Shown: in pieces, positions 7,901 to 15,279 of the stretch | Layout of the letters: each line of letters opens with the position of its first letter | How positions within the stretch are numbered: position 1 is the first letter of the stretch | From: Dehalococcoidia bacterium | GTDB taxonomy: Bacteria > Chloroflexota > Dehalococcoidia > SM23-28-2 > HRBIN24 | DNA length: 64,000 bases | Reading direction: 5' to 3' | Assembly: GCA_032249735.1 (NCBI GenBank) | Contig: JAVVHA010000013.1 | Span: 1-64,000 of the forward strand | Made by a program: the position numbers and the translations under genes | The notes under the pieces: model-generated | Databases searched by the model: none | Seen by the model: only the letters and a program-made list of their open reading frames with translations | Told to the model about the DNA's origin: nothing

Positions 7901-8581
7901 ATGTCCCAGGAGCCACAGGTGAGCGAGCTCATGGTGCGGGGGCTGGTGGTGGGCCTCTTCGCCGAGAACTGCTGGATCATCGGCAACCGCCGCACCGGCG
8001 AGGCCATCTGCATCGACCCCGGCGACCAGCCCGACGATATCCTGCACCTGGCGCGGGACATGGGGGTGCGCATCAAACTCATCGTCAACTCCCATGGGCA
8101 CCTGGACCATATCCTGGGGGTGCGGGCAGTGCAGGCGGCCACCGGTGCCAAGTTCCTCCTCCACCAAGGCGACTTAGACATCGCCCGCAAAGCAGCGGCC
8201 TCTGCCGCCCTCTGGCTGGGCCGCACCGTTGAGCCCCCGCCCGATCCCGATGACTTCATAGAGGACGGCGACGAGGTGGAGGTGGCGGGCGTAAAGCTGA
8301 AGGTCATCCACACCCCTGGCCACACCCCCGGCTCCTGCTCCTTCTATAGCGAGGGCATGCTCTTCAGCGGCGACACCCTCTTCCGCGGCTCCATCGGCCG
8401 CACCGACCTCCCCGGCGGCGATTACCAGCAGGAGATGGACAGCATCATCCATAAGCTCCTCAAGCTGCCCGACGATACCATCGTCCTCCCTGGCCATATG
8501 GAGGAGACGCGCATCGGCATCGAAAAGGAGACCAACCCCTTCATCCTTATGGAGCTGCGCCGTCGCCAGCGGAGGCCCTAG
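7901..8581 (+). CDS. MBL-fold metallo-hydrolase (glyoxalase II-like)
   Basis: Metallo-beta-lactamase fold hydrolase of 226 residues. The metal-ligand motif 'NSHGHLDHILG' is present, followed by 'IHTPGHTPGSCSFY', 'LFSGDTLFRGSIGRTDLPGGD' and 'VLPGHMEETRIG'. These are the signatures of the hydroxyacylglutathione-hydrolase-like (YcbL/GloB-II) group, so the substrate is likely a thioester, but this cannot be fixed from sequence. The ATG at 7901 has GGGAGG upstream at proper spacing and is preferred over the GTG at 7895. Its end overlaps the dcd gene tail-to-tail by four bases. Confidence 0.92.
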   Translation: MSQEPQVSELMVRGLVVGLFAENCWIIGNRRTGEAICIDPGDQPDDILHLARDMGVRIKLIVNSHGHLDHILGVRAVQAATGAKFLLHQGDLDIARKAAASAALWLGRTVEPPPDPDDFIEDGDEVEVAGVKLKVIHTPGHTPGSCSFYSEGMLFSGDTLFRGSIGRTDLPGGDYQQEMDSIIHKLLKLPDDTIVLPGHMEETRIGIEKETNPFILMELRRRQRRP

Positions 8582-9147
8582 GTCTGGAAGTCCTGGAAGG
8601 CCCGCGAGGGGGTGGGCTCGTCCTGCCCCTGGTACTTGCTCTTTAGGCCAGGGGAACCATAGGGCCTCTCCACAGGCGTAGAGAGGCGATAAAAGGAGAT
8701 CTGGGCGATCTTCATGCCATAATAAAGGGCTATGGGCATCTGCGACTGGTTGGAGAGCTCCAGCGTCAGCTTCCCCGAGAAGCCTGGGTCCACATAGCCA
8801 GCGGTGGCATGCACCAGGAGACCCAGCCGCCCCAGGGAGGACTTGCCGTCCACCCTGGCTACTATGTCATCGGGCAGGGTGATGTGTTCGATGGTGCCCG
8901 CCAACACGAAGCTCCCCGGCTGGACGATGAAGGGCTCCTCAGGCTCGATGACCACCCGCTCCGTCAGGTCGGAGACGTCCTCCCGCACGTCCACGTAGGG
9001 GCGCCGCGTCACCCGGAAAATACGGAACACCCTATCCAAGTGGAGGTCGATGCTGGCCGGCTGGATGGAGTCCTCCCACAGAGGCTCCACCCGGATCCGC
9101 CCCAGGGCCAGCTCCTCCTTTATGGAGCGGTCGGAGAGGACGGACAT
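8578..9147 (-). CDS. dcd: dCTP deaminase
   Basis: Deaminates dCTP to dUTP (or directly to dUMP in the bifunctional type) for thymidylate synthesis. The core motifs are 'SIQPASIDLHLD', 'GKSSLGRLGLLVHATAGYVDPGFSGKLTLEL', with the catalytic Glu in 'LTLEL', and 'KIAQISFYRL'. I use the ATG at 9147, which gives the standard family N-terminus 'MSVLSDRSIKEELALGRIRV'. An upstream ATG at 9189 would add 14 residues. About 189 residues. The C-terminus carries a short tail after 'YGSPGLKSKYQGQDEPTPSRAF', typical of the bacterial trimeric dCTP deaminase with its nucleotide-closing C-terminal segment. Confidence 0.95.
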   Translation of the reverse strand: MSVLSDRSIKEELALGRIRVEPLWEDSIQPASIDLHLDRVFRIFRVTRRPYVDVREDVSDLTERVVIEPEEPFIVQPGSFVLAGTIEHITLPDDIVARVDGKSSLGRLGLLVHATAGYVDPGFSGKLTLELSNQSQMPIALYYGMKIAQISFYRLSTPVERPYGSPGLKSKYQGQDEPTPSRAFQDFQT

Positions 9148-9273
9148 CACCACAAAGATGACCCGCTCAGCCCTTTGTGAGGAAGACATGCCCCAGCCCC
9201 ACTTTCCCGGATCTTTTCCACACCGCTGGTGCCAAGTCCAGGTTACAGGAGGCGCGGGGCCACCGCCTATCTC

Positions 9274-10095
9274 TCACCCTATCTCGTAGACCACCGTCAC
9301 CGTGACCACTATGTCCAGGGTGCCTATGGCCACGTCTGCGCGGGCCTCTGCAGGGGCAGCGAAGGGCACGGCCACTCCCCCCTCCGTGATGGCCACAGGA
9401 CGGCCCAAGGAGACGCCCGCCCTCTCGGCCAGCTGCTGGGCCCGAGCGCGAGCGTCGGCCATCGCCAGCCGCCGCGCCTCCTCTTCATGGGGCTGAGGAT
9501 TGGCCACGCTCAGGTGCAGGCCCTGGACCCTGAGAAGGTCGCCCACCTCTTGGGCAGCGGCCTGCAGCAACGCCCCCAGGCGCTGCAGATCCCGCACCTT
9601 TACATCGATGGAGATCTCCAGGACATAGGCCGCCGCTGGGTAGATGGATGGCGCTGGCATCGTCTCCGGCGCGGAAGGTGAGCCCGGGGCAGTTCCGGGC
9701 GCAGGTGAGGGAGGCATCGGCGCGGGCAGGGGGACGGGCCTTTGCGAGAAGAGATTGAAGGCGATGGTGCGCACATCTTCCTCCTTCACCCCTTGGGCCC
9801 GCAGCCGGGAGAGGAGGCGCCCTTGAGCATCCATCCCTTGTTGCACCACCTGGGCCACTGCGTCCCCTTCTACGTGTACGGTCATGGCCACCACGGCCAT
9901 GTCCGGACGCACCGATACCTTCCCCACCCCTGTCACCGTGATGCCCTGAAGGCCGATACTGCCCCCTTGGGCCACAGCTAGGGCCCCACCCATCACCTGG
10001 GCCCCTGGCGGGATGGCGTCCCTGCTCTCGGCCCCCTGGCATCCCACCACCACCAGGCCCAGGAGGGCCACGGCCAGCAGCGCCGATATCTTCAT
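9274..10095 (-). CDS. SIMPL-domain (DUF541) lipoprotein
   Basis: 273 residues. An N-terminal type II signal peptide (LLGLVVVGC, Cys19) is followed by the SIMPL domain, recognisable by 'ITVTGVGKVSVRPDMAVVAMTVHVEGDAVAQVV', 'DVRTIAFNLFSQ' and the late 'ARAQQLAERAGVSLGRPVAITEGG'. A Pro/Ala-rich insertion of ~35 residues (about 125-160) interrupts the domain and is unusual. SIMPL proteins are periplasmic or surface proteins linked to stress resistance, of unknown molecular function. The start has GGAGGGGAG upstream, and a TATAAT lies 30-odd bases before it on the minus strand. Confidence 0.88.
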   Translation of the reverse strand: MKISALLAVALLGLVVVGCQGAESRDAIPPGAQVMGGALAVAQGGSIGLQGITVTGVGKVSVRPDMAVVAMTVHVEGDAVAQVVQQGMDAQGRLLSRLRAQGVKEEDVRTIAFNLFSQRPVPLPAPMPPSPAPGTAPGSPSAPETMPAPSIYPAAAYVLEISIDVKVRDLQRLGALLQAAAQEVGDLLRVQGLHLSVANPQPHEEEARRLAMADARARAQQLAERAGVSLGRPVAITEGGVAVPFAAPAEARADVAIGTLDIVVTVTVVYEIG

Positions 10096-10119
10096 CGGTC
10101 TCCCCTCCCTCGAAAAGAC

Positions 10120-10137
10120 GTGCTACGATTATAGCAC
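10120..10137 (-). promoter_or_regulatory. -10 element with overlapping 6-bp inverted repeat before the SIMPL gene
   Basis: On the minus strand a perfect TATAAT occupies 10133-10128. It is flanked by a GTGCTA...TAGCAC inverted repeat (arms 10120-10125 and 10132-10137, six bases apart) that overlaps the -10 box. No convincing -35 is seen. It could be an operator or chance symmetry. Confidence 0.35.
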
Positions 10138-10214
10138 CTCCCTCCCCGCTGGCCTTACCTAATAGCCCCTATAGGGCATAGGTGTCATAATGGGGTGAGG
10201 GGGCTCGCGAGCCG

Positions 10215-10964
10215 ATGGAACATCAGGAGACTGAACCTAGCCCTCCCCAGATGCTGCCTTCCCCACCGCGCTGGGGGCCTCCGCAGACGCCGGCCGAGAG
10301 CTACGCCTCGACGCCCCAAGCGCCCGAGGCGCAGAGGGGGCTTTGGAGCCGCCTCCTGGTGGAGGCCTTGGAGACGGCCCTTTTGGCCGCCCTCATCTTT
10401 TTGGCCGTGCGCTTCTCTTTGCAGAATTTCCGGGTGGAGGGCATCAGCATGGCCCCCAGCCTGGAGGACGGCGAATACCTCATCATCAACCGGCTGGCCT
10501 ATCTGAAGTTGGACCTGCGCATCTTCGACTGGCTCCCCTTCTTCCATGCCCGGGAGGGCGACGTGGTCTACCTCTTCGGCGCGCCCAAGAGGGGCGACGT
10601 GGTCGTGTTCCGCTCACCTATGCCTCCTCACCGCTACTTCATAAAGCGCATCATCGGCATCCCTGGGGACACGGTGCAGATCGATGGTGTCAGTGGGCGG
10701 GTGTATGTCAACGGCCGGCCCCTGGAGGAGCCATACGTACAGGGCAAGACCCGCTGCAGCTTCAGTGGCAACGGCTGTGGCCCGTGGGTCATACCTCCCG
10801 GGCACTACTTCGTCCTGGGCGACAACCGGGAGAACAGCACCGACTCCCGCTACTTCGGTCTCGTGGCGGAAAGCCACATCGTGGGCAAGGCCTTCATCAC
10901 CTACTGGCCACCACGCGACTTTGGGCTTGCTCCTAACCATTCCATCTCCTTCGCCGAACAGTGA
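10215..10964 (+). CDS. lepB: Signal peptidase I
   Basis: Cleaves signal peptides of exported proteins at the outer face of the cytoplasmic membrane. 249 residues with one predicted membrane segment (about 46-66). The catalytic Ser is in 'VEGISMAPSLEDGEYL' (Ser78) and the general-base Lys in 'FIKRIIGIPGDTV' (Lys144). The C-terminal box 'VLGDNRENSTDSRYFG' is also intact. A Pro-rich cytoplasmic N-terminal extension of ~40 residues precedes the membrane segment and is longer than in most bacterial homologues. The PPOX gene begins one base after its stop, so the two are co-transcribed. 'CATAAT' just upstream could be a -10. Confidence 0.96.
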   Translation: MEHQETEPSPPQMLPSPPRWGPPQTPAESYASTPQAPEAQRGLWSRLLVEALETALLAALIFLAVRFSLQNFRVEGISMAPSLEDGEYLIINRLAYLKLDLRIFDWLPFFHAREGDVVYLFGAPKRGDVVVFRSPMPPHRYFIKRIIGIPGDTVQIDGVSGRVYVNGRPLEEPYVQGKTRCSFSGNGCGPWVIPPGHYFVLGDNRENSTDSRYFGLVAESHIVGKAFITYWPPRDFGLAPNHSISFAEQ

Positions 10965-10965
10965 C

Positions 10966-11379
10966 ATGCTCACCCCCGCGCAGGAGAGGTTCGCAGCCCA
11001 GCAGCGGGTAGCCCGCCTGGCCACCGCCGATGCCCATGGCCAGCCCCATCTGGTGCCCGTCTGCTTCGCCTATCTCGGCGGGCGTTTTTACATGCCCGTG
11101 GACGAGAAGCCCAAACGGAAAAAGGCCCTCCGGCGCCTGCGCAACATCGCCCAAAACCCTCAAGTAGCCCTCCTGCTGGACGTGTACGACGACGATTGGC
11201 ACCGCTTGCACTGGCTTATGGTGGAGGGGGAGGCCAGGGTCCTCACGGGTGGGCCGGAGCATGGGGCAGCGGTGGCCGCCCTCAAGGCCCGCTATCCCCA
11301 ATACGAGGCCATGGGCCTAGGGATCCATGCCATCATCTGCGTCATGCCCCGCCGCGTCCTAGAGTGGCGGTGGGCCTAG
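10966..11379 (+). CDS. PPOX-class (probably F420-dependent) oxidoreductase, Rv0121-like
   Basis: A 137-residue split-barrel flavin/deazaflavin-binding protein. The pattern 'RVARLATADAHGQPHLVPVCFAYL', 'DEKPKRKKALRRLRNIAQNPQVALLLDVYDDDWHRL' and 'VEGEARVL' matches the TIGR03668-type PPOX family, usually annotated as F420-dependent. It begins at an ATG one base after the lepB stop. Use of F420 is an inference from the family. A nucleotidyltransferase-like gene at 37204 loosely recalls CofC, but no complete F420 pathway is visible. Confidence 0.85.
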   Translation: MLTPAQERFAAQQRVARLATADAHGQPHLVPVCFAYLGGRFYMPVDEKPKRKKALRRLRNIAQNPQVALLLDVYDDDWHRLHWLMVEGEARVLTGGPEHGAAVAALKARYPQYEAMGLGIHAIICVMPRRVLEWRWA

Positions 11380-11474
11380 CCACCTGTCTGCCACCAAGGC
11401 CAAAACCGTAACCTCTTGGCACCAGGTCTTCATGTCATCTTTCGGATGGGGCTTAGGGTCCCCTATATAAGGTG

Positions 11475-11503
11475 TTGACAAGGCCAGGGTAATGGGCCTA
11501 AAT
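11475..11503 (+). promoter_or_regulatory. Promoter of the nitroreductase gene
   Basis: A perfect TTGACA (11475-11480) is followed after 17 bases by CTAAAT (11498-11503), with TAAATA one base further on. The SD (AAAGGAGGTG) and ATG lie 20-35 bases downstream, as expected. The -10 is weak. The 155 bases between the PPOX stop and this gene hold nothing else that I recognise. Confidence 0.45.
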
Positions 11504-11535
11504 AAACGGGGAGATCAGCGCAAAGGAGGTGTTTC

Positions 11536-12330
11536 ATGGAGTTCAAAGAGGTTGTGGGGCGGCGGCGCTCCATCCGTTTCTTCCAGCCCTGGCGGCCGGT
11601 GGAGAAGGAGAAGATCCAGATCATCCTAGAGGCCGCCCGTTTGGCCTCACGGGCAGTTAACGTGGATTTCTACAAGGCCATAGTTCTCTACCGCGACCAG
11701 CTCTCCAAGGAGGACCTGGACTCCCTCAAGACCCCCACCACCAACGTCCAGCTGGACACGGCCCCCGTATGCATCGTGTGGTTCGCTGACCTTTCGGCTG
11801 TGCCGCGCATGGTGCAGGCTGGGGGCCCCACCCTGAAGGAGCTGGTGAACGTAGGCGCCCTACCTCCCACCCATGGCTGGTCCCATGCCTACGTAGACAA
11901 CGTTATCGTCCCCCAGGTGCTTAAGCCCATCGCCGACAACCCCGCCGTCCTAGCCGTCATTACAGCTGCCGAGGCAGCTCAGGCCGCGTGCACTGCCCTA
12001 TACGCTGCCGTGGACGAGGGGTTAGGCACCCTCCTCACCGCCCTCAACGCCGAGGCGGTCAAGCGGATCACCGGTCATCCCGATCACCTGATGCTTCTCT
12101 GGGGCCAGCTGGTGGGCTACCCGGCCGAGTCCTGGGAGGCGGGAGGCCAGCGCCCGCGGGAGCCCTTCGAGCAGACCTCCTTCGAGATGCGCTACGGCAA
12201 CCCCTTCCCCCGCGACCCCAAGGTGGTGGAGAAGCTGAAGGAGGCCAAGATGATCCAGGACCCTGCCCCCCTGCCTTGGCGGCAAGAGGAGATCCGTTAT
12301 CTGGCCCAGATGTTCGGCCTGCCCCTGTAG
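11536..12330 (+). CDS. Nitroreductase-family protein
   Basis: 264 residues of the FMN-dependent nitroreductase fold. It opens 'MEFKEVVGRRRSIRFFQPWRPVEKEKIQIILEAARLASRAVN', which contains the R-R-S-I-R-x-F motif that binds the FMN phosphate. The 'AVITAAEAAQAACTALYAAVDEGLGTLL' helix is the dimer-interface/FMN helix. The strong SD AAAGGAGGTG precedes the ATG and a TTGACA promoter lies upstream. Single-gene unit. The substrate (nitroaromatic, quinone or other) is unknown. Confidence 0.9.
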   Translation: MEFKEVVGRRRSIRFFQPWRPVEKEKIQIILEAARLASRAVNVDFYKAIVLYRDQLSKEDLDSLKTPTTNVQLDTAPVCIVWFADLSAVPRMVQAGGPTLKELVNVGALPPTHGWSHAYVDNVIVPQVLKPIADNPAVLAVITAAEAAQAACTALYAAVDEGLGTLLTALNAEAVKRITGHPDHLMLLWGQLVGYPAESWEAGGQRPREPFEQTSFEMRYGNPFPRDPKVVEKLKEAKMIQDPAPLPWRQEEIRYLAQMFGLPL

Positions 12331-12344
12331 GAACGGGCATGGAG

Positions 12345-12350
12345 TACAAT
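12345..12350 (+). promoter_or_regulatory. -10 box (TACAAT) immediately before the palindrome
   Basis: TACAAT matches the -10 consensus in five of six positions and abuts the 33-base palindrome, so transcription would start inside the palindrome's left arm. No good -35 lies 16-18 bases upstream. This placement would make the palindrome an operator over the start site or a hairpin at the 5' end of the transcript. Confidence 0.4.
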
Positions 12351-12383
12351 GGCATCAGGGGTGGCAGTGCCACCCCTGATGCC
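12351..12383 (+). repeat. Perfect 16-bp inverted repeat with 1-base centre
   Basis: The left arm GGCATCAGGGGTGGCA (12351-12366) and its exact complement (12368-12383) flank a single G. No mismatch occurs over 32 bases. It is not followed by a T-run, so it is not a classic terminator of the nitroreductase gene that ends at 12330. It lies between a TACAAT box and the SD (AGGAGG, 12389-12394) of the orphan SAM-like protein. This fits an autoregulatory operator or a recombinase-type binding site. Confidence 0.9.
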
Positions 12384-12400
12384 ATGCCAGGAGGTCGTCC

Positions 12401-12745
12401 ATGGCCACCGTCGAGGAGCTGGCGGGCCAGGAGTCGGTGCAGCGTTGGTACAACTATTACTCCCAGCACTGGGGGGCACCGCCAGACTGGGACTTTAAGC
12501 TGCAGGCCCTGGCGCGGTTCTCCCAGTGGATAGGCAAGACCCCCGACCAGATGATAGGGGAGTGCCTGCGGGAGGTGGAGGGAGGGTACAAGAAGATAAG
12601 GGTCAAGAAGCGCCGCTTCTACATCGCTAAGATCAAGGAGTTTGAGGAGAACATCGGCGGCGTACAGGGGCGCAACTGGGCCAACGCTGTGCGCTCCTTC
12701 TTCATACACAACGGCGTGGCCATGTCCGCCGATATCCTCAGATAG
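12401..12745 (+). CDS. Stand-alone integrase-type SAM-like (core-binding) domain protein
   Basis: 114 residues. The helical pattern 'SVQRWYNYYSQHW...DFKLQALARFSQWIGKTPDQMI', then 'FYIAKIKEFEE' and 'NWANAVRSFFIHNGV', resembles the N-terminal SAM-like core-binding domain of tyrosine recombinases. It stops right there: there is no catalytic R-H-R-Y domain within the ORF, nor downstream before the convergent DinB gene. The start is supported by AGGAGG six bases before the ATG. It may be a remnant of an integrase or a self-standing DNA-binding protein. The perfect palindrome between its promoter and SD favours a DNA-binding, possibly autoregulatory role. Domain assignment is by eye. Confidence 0.7.
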   Translation: MATVEELAGQESVQRWYNYYSQHWGAPPDWDFKLQALARFSQWIGKTPDQMIGECLREVEGGYKKIRVKKRRFYIAKIKEFEENIGGVQGRNWANAVRSFFIHNGVAMSADILR

Positions 12746-12802
12746 GGCCCTGAGACACAGCCCTCCCAGGCCTGCCCGAGGCGGCCATGTCCCCTCGAGC
12801 CC

Positions 12803-13324
12803 TCATACAGGGCTACCCCTAAGCCCCATCAGCCCCCGTAGGTGCTGTATCTCTCCCAAATGGGTATATCCGTGGGTCATGCATACGTTGCCAATGGCGT
12901 TGAGGACCTTCATATCCCCTAGCGGCCTAATGGTCACCGTCTGCTCTAGGTAGGCGTCGTCGATGGTGCCCAAGAACTCCTCCACGGATTGCCACACCCG
13001 CCGCGCATACTCCAGGAACTCCTGGGCCGAGGGCAGCTGGAGGGCACGTGCCTGCTCCAGGCTCCATCCTGTGCCCTGGTGAATGCGGTCCAGGCCGAAC
13101 TTCTGGTCATACCCTCCCTCCAGCCAGACGGTGGGCTGGCGACGCAGGACGAAGTTGACAATGTTGTCCTCGGTGCGCACCAGGTGCCAGGCCACGAAGG
13201 CGATGTGGACCCCTTTCTCGTTGGCCGTCCAGTGTAGCTGCTCAGGCGTGAGGTCTCTGAGCGCCTCGTCATACTGGCGGTGCATATCGTGGAGGCAGCG
13301 CTGCAGAAACTCCACTATGCTCAT
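12803..13324 (-). CDS. DinB-family protein
   Basis: About 173 residues of the DinB/YfiT four-helix bundle. The opening is 'MSIVEFLQRCLHDMHRQYDEALRDLTPEQLHW', with 'HIAFVAWHLVRTEDNIVNF' holding the first metal-ligand His and 'MTHGYTHLGEIQHLRGLMG' the C-terminal His pair. DinB-like proteins are metal-dependent, often thiol-linked (bacillithiol or mycothiol) S-transferases or of unknown activity. The ATG at 13324 preceded by GGGGGTG is the best start; the ORF extends 19 codons further without support. It converges with the SAM-like protein gene. Confidence 0.88.
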   Translation of the reverse strand: MSIVEFLQRCLHDMHRQYDEALRDLTPEQLHWTANEKGVHIAFVAWHLVRTEDNIVNFVLRRQPTVWLEGGYDQKFGLDRIHQGTGWSLEQARALQLPSAQEFLEYARRVWQSVEEFLGTIDDAYLEQTVTIRPLGDMKVLNAIGNVCMTHGYTHLGEIQHLRGLMGLRGSPV

Positions 13325-13382
13325 GCCACACCCCCTAGGAAGGTTTGCTACCACTTTAAAGGGCCCTTGAGGAAGGGTCAAG

Positions 13383-14234
13383 CTAGAGGAGGAGGCGCCG
13401 GGGCATGGCGCCGGGGGAGCGCCGGAAGTTGACCAGCAGGAGGCGGCCCTCCACCTCCTTCACCTGGCACCTCTCAGGCCGGGAAAGGACCCTCTCTACC
13501 TCTTGCTGTAGCTCCTCCTGCGCCGATGCCACCTCGGCGGCGATAAGGCCCGAGGCGGCGGCCGTCTCCAGCTGGAGGAGACACAGCTCCAACAGCCATC
13601 CCATAATCACCTGAGACCACCCCAGGTGAAAGCGGGCCTCAGCGAAGGGCACCGGCAGGTGGTCAGTGGCCACCTCGGGGGCGGCCTCCACCACTGTGGC
13701 CCCAAAATGGGGCTGGGAGAGCTCCTGGGCCACACGATAAATAGCCGCCAGCCTAGGGTGCTGGGCGATGGCGGCCGAGGAGCGGTACCGACCTAGGGCC
13801 ACCTCCAGGGCAGCGTGTCCCCTCTCCTGGGCGGGATAGGACTCCAGCCATTCCCGCCATTCCTGAAAGCGCGACTCCATGAGCCCCCTCTGCGCAGCCA
13901 CCAGGTCGCAGGCACCCCGCACCAGGGGAGGGCAGGCGGCATACCTGCCCACCAGCAGGAGACGGCAGGCCCCGTCCAGGCAGGCGAAGGCCCGCGACCA
14001 GAGGAGGAGCAGGGCGGCCGCCTCAGGCGTGCGGCTCCGGGCGATGGCCTGGGCCATGGCCAACTGCATCCCCATGGCTCGTTGGAAGAGGCCCAGCTCC
14101 TCCTCTAACAGGAACATGGCCTGCCGATAGGCGTCCTGGGCTTCTGCCCCCTCCCCGGCAGGGCGAGGTGGCAACGAGTACTCGGCGGGCACATGCACAG
14201 GGCCGATGCGCAGGCGTCTTCCCTTACTCGTCAT
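13383..14234 (-). CDS. Protein of unknown family, mainly helical
   Basis: 283 residues from the ATG at 14234, which has AGGAGGG ten bases upstream. I do not recognise the family. The sequence is almost entirely amphipathic helix, with 'EEELGLFQRAMGMQLAMAQAIARSRTPEAAALLLLWSRAFACLDGACRLLLVGRYAACPPLVRGACDLVAAQRG' near the middle. The 'R.....C.PLVRGACDLVAA' segment recalls DUF5677-like proteins (helical proteins counted in toxin or defence contexts), but the resemblance is weak. No signal peptide or membrane segment. It is divergent from the exonuclease gene, with a GC-rich 140-base gap that shows no clear promoter. Confidence 0.7.
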   Translation of the reverse strand: MTSKGRRLRIGPVHVPAEYSLPPRPAGEGAEAQDAYRQAMFLLEEELGLFQRAMGMQLAMAQAIARSRTPEAAALLLLWSRAFACLDGACRLLLVGRYAACPPLVRGACDLVAAQRGLMESRFQEWREWLESYPAQERGHAALEVALGRYRSSAAIAQHPRLAAIYRVAQELSQPHFGATVVEAAPEVATDHLPVPFAEARFHLGWSQVIMGWLLELCLLQLETAAASGLIAAEVASAQEELQQEVERVLSRPERCQVKEVEGRLLLVNFRRSPGAMPRRLLL

Positions 14235-14374
14235 GGCGGCATGCCCTCCTAGGCATCGCCGTCCCGCCGTGATGGGCGGCATCAGCATCATCCTACCACG
14301 GCGCCTTGGGCCCATGGGCCCCCGCTGTCACACGCGACGCCGCTCCATGCCCTTATTGCCACCGACAAGCCCCT

Positions 14375-15244
14375 ATGCTAGCTTTCATAGGGAAGGTCGT
14401 GCTTCGCCACACTTTTGTGCACCTGCCTGGGGTGGGGCCCCGCACCGAGCGGCGCCTCTGGCTGGAAGGCATCACCACCTGGGAGGAGGCCCTCTCCCAC
14501 CCCCTCCCCTTCCTGGCCCACTGGCAGCGGGAATGGCTATGGCAGGGGCTAGACGAGTCCCTCTGGCAGTTGGAGAGGGGCAATGCCCTCTTCTTCGCCC
14601 AGCGGCTTCCTCCTGGCGAGCGGTGGCGCCTAATGGCCGATTTCATACACCAGGCGGCTTGCCTAGACATCGAGACCACAGGTCTGAGCGCCGGCTATGC
14701 TTATATCACCGTCATCGGCCTCTACGATGGGTGCCGTTACCAGGCCTTCGTGCGGGGGACCAATCTGGAGCGGTTCCTGGAGGAGATAGGGCGGTTCCGT
14801 CTCGTCATCACCTACAACGGCCTGCGCTTCGACATCCCCTTCATCGAGGTGGAGATGGGGCCGGTGCTGGCGGGGCTGGCCCATGTGGACATTATGTATC
14901 CGCTGCGTCGCCTGGGGTACCGGGGAGGCCTGAAGCGGGTGGAGGAGGAGCTGGGCGTGGCCCGCCCAGGGGGCCTGCAGGGCCTCCAGGGTTATGATGC
15001 CGTGCGCCTGTGGCACCTCCACCAGCAGGGGCACCAGGGCGCCCTGCCCACCCTCATCCGCTACAATGCAGAGGACGTAGTGGCCCTCTGGCCCCTTGCC
15101 GCCCTGGTCTATAACGCCATGGCCGCCCAACTGCCCGTCCCCGCCACCCCCATGGCTGTACCTTCACGCCCCTGGTTGGATCTCCCATACGATCCAGAGC
15201 TGGTGGAATGGCTCCTCGCCTTAAAGATCGTTAATGCGCCATGA
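14375..15244 (+). CDS. YprB-like RNase H-fold exonuclease
   Basis: 289 residues. A short helix-hairpin-helix-like opening ('HTFVHLPGVGPRTERRLWLEGITTWEEAL') precedes a DEDD-type 3'-5' exonuclease core. Exo I is 'CLDIETTGLS', exo II 'ITYNGLRFDIPFI' and exo III 'IRYNAEDVVAL'. This is the YprB/ribonuclease-H-like family of unknown cellular role. The ATG at 14375 gives the normal family N-terminus; an ATG at 14306 would add 23 residues unlike homologues. Neither has a clear SD. Confidence 0.88.
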   Translation: MLAFIGKVVLRHTFVHLPGVGPRTERRLWLEGITTWEEALSHPLPFLAHWQREWLWQGLDESLWQLERGNALFFAQRLPPGERWRLMADFIHQAACLDIETTGLSAGYAYITVIGLYDGCRYQAFVRGTNLERFLEEIGRFRLVITYNGLRFDIPFIEVEMGPVLAGLAHVDIMYPLRRLGYRGGLKRVEEELGVARPGGLQGLQGYDAVRLWHLHQQGHQGALPTLIRYNAEDVVALWPLAALVYNAMAAQLPVPATPMAVPSRPWLDLPYDPELVEWLLALKIVNAP

Positions 15245-15279
15245 GCCTTCCGTTGGTATGTTAAGCCTTGGGGAAGGCC

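Noticed and set aside
14308-14321. 14-bp perfect palindrome GGGCCCATGGGCCC
   Set aside because: Pure GC-block symmetry, common in such DNA; no relation to a start or promoter.
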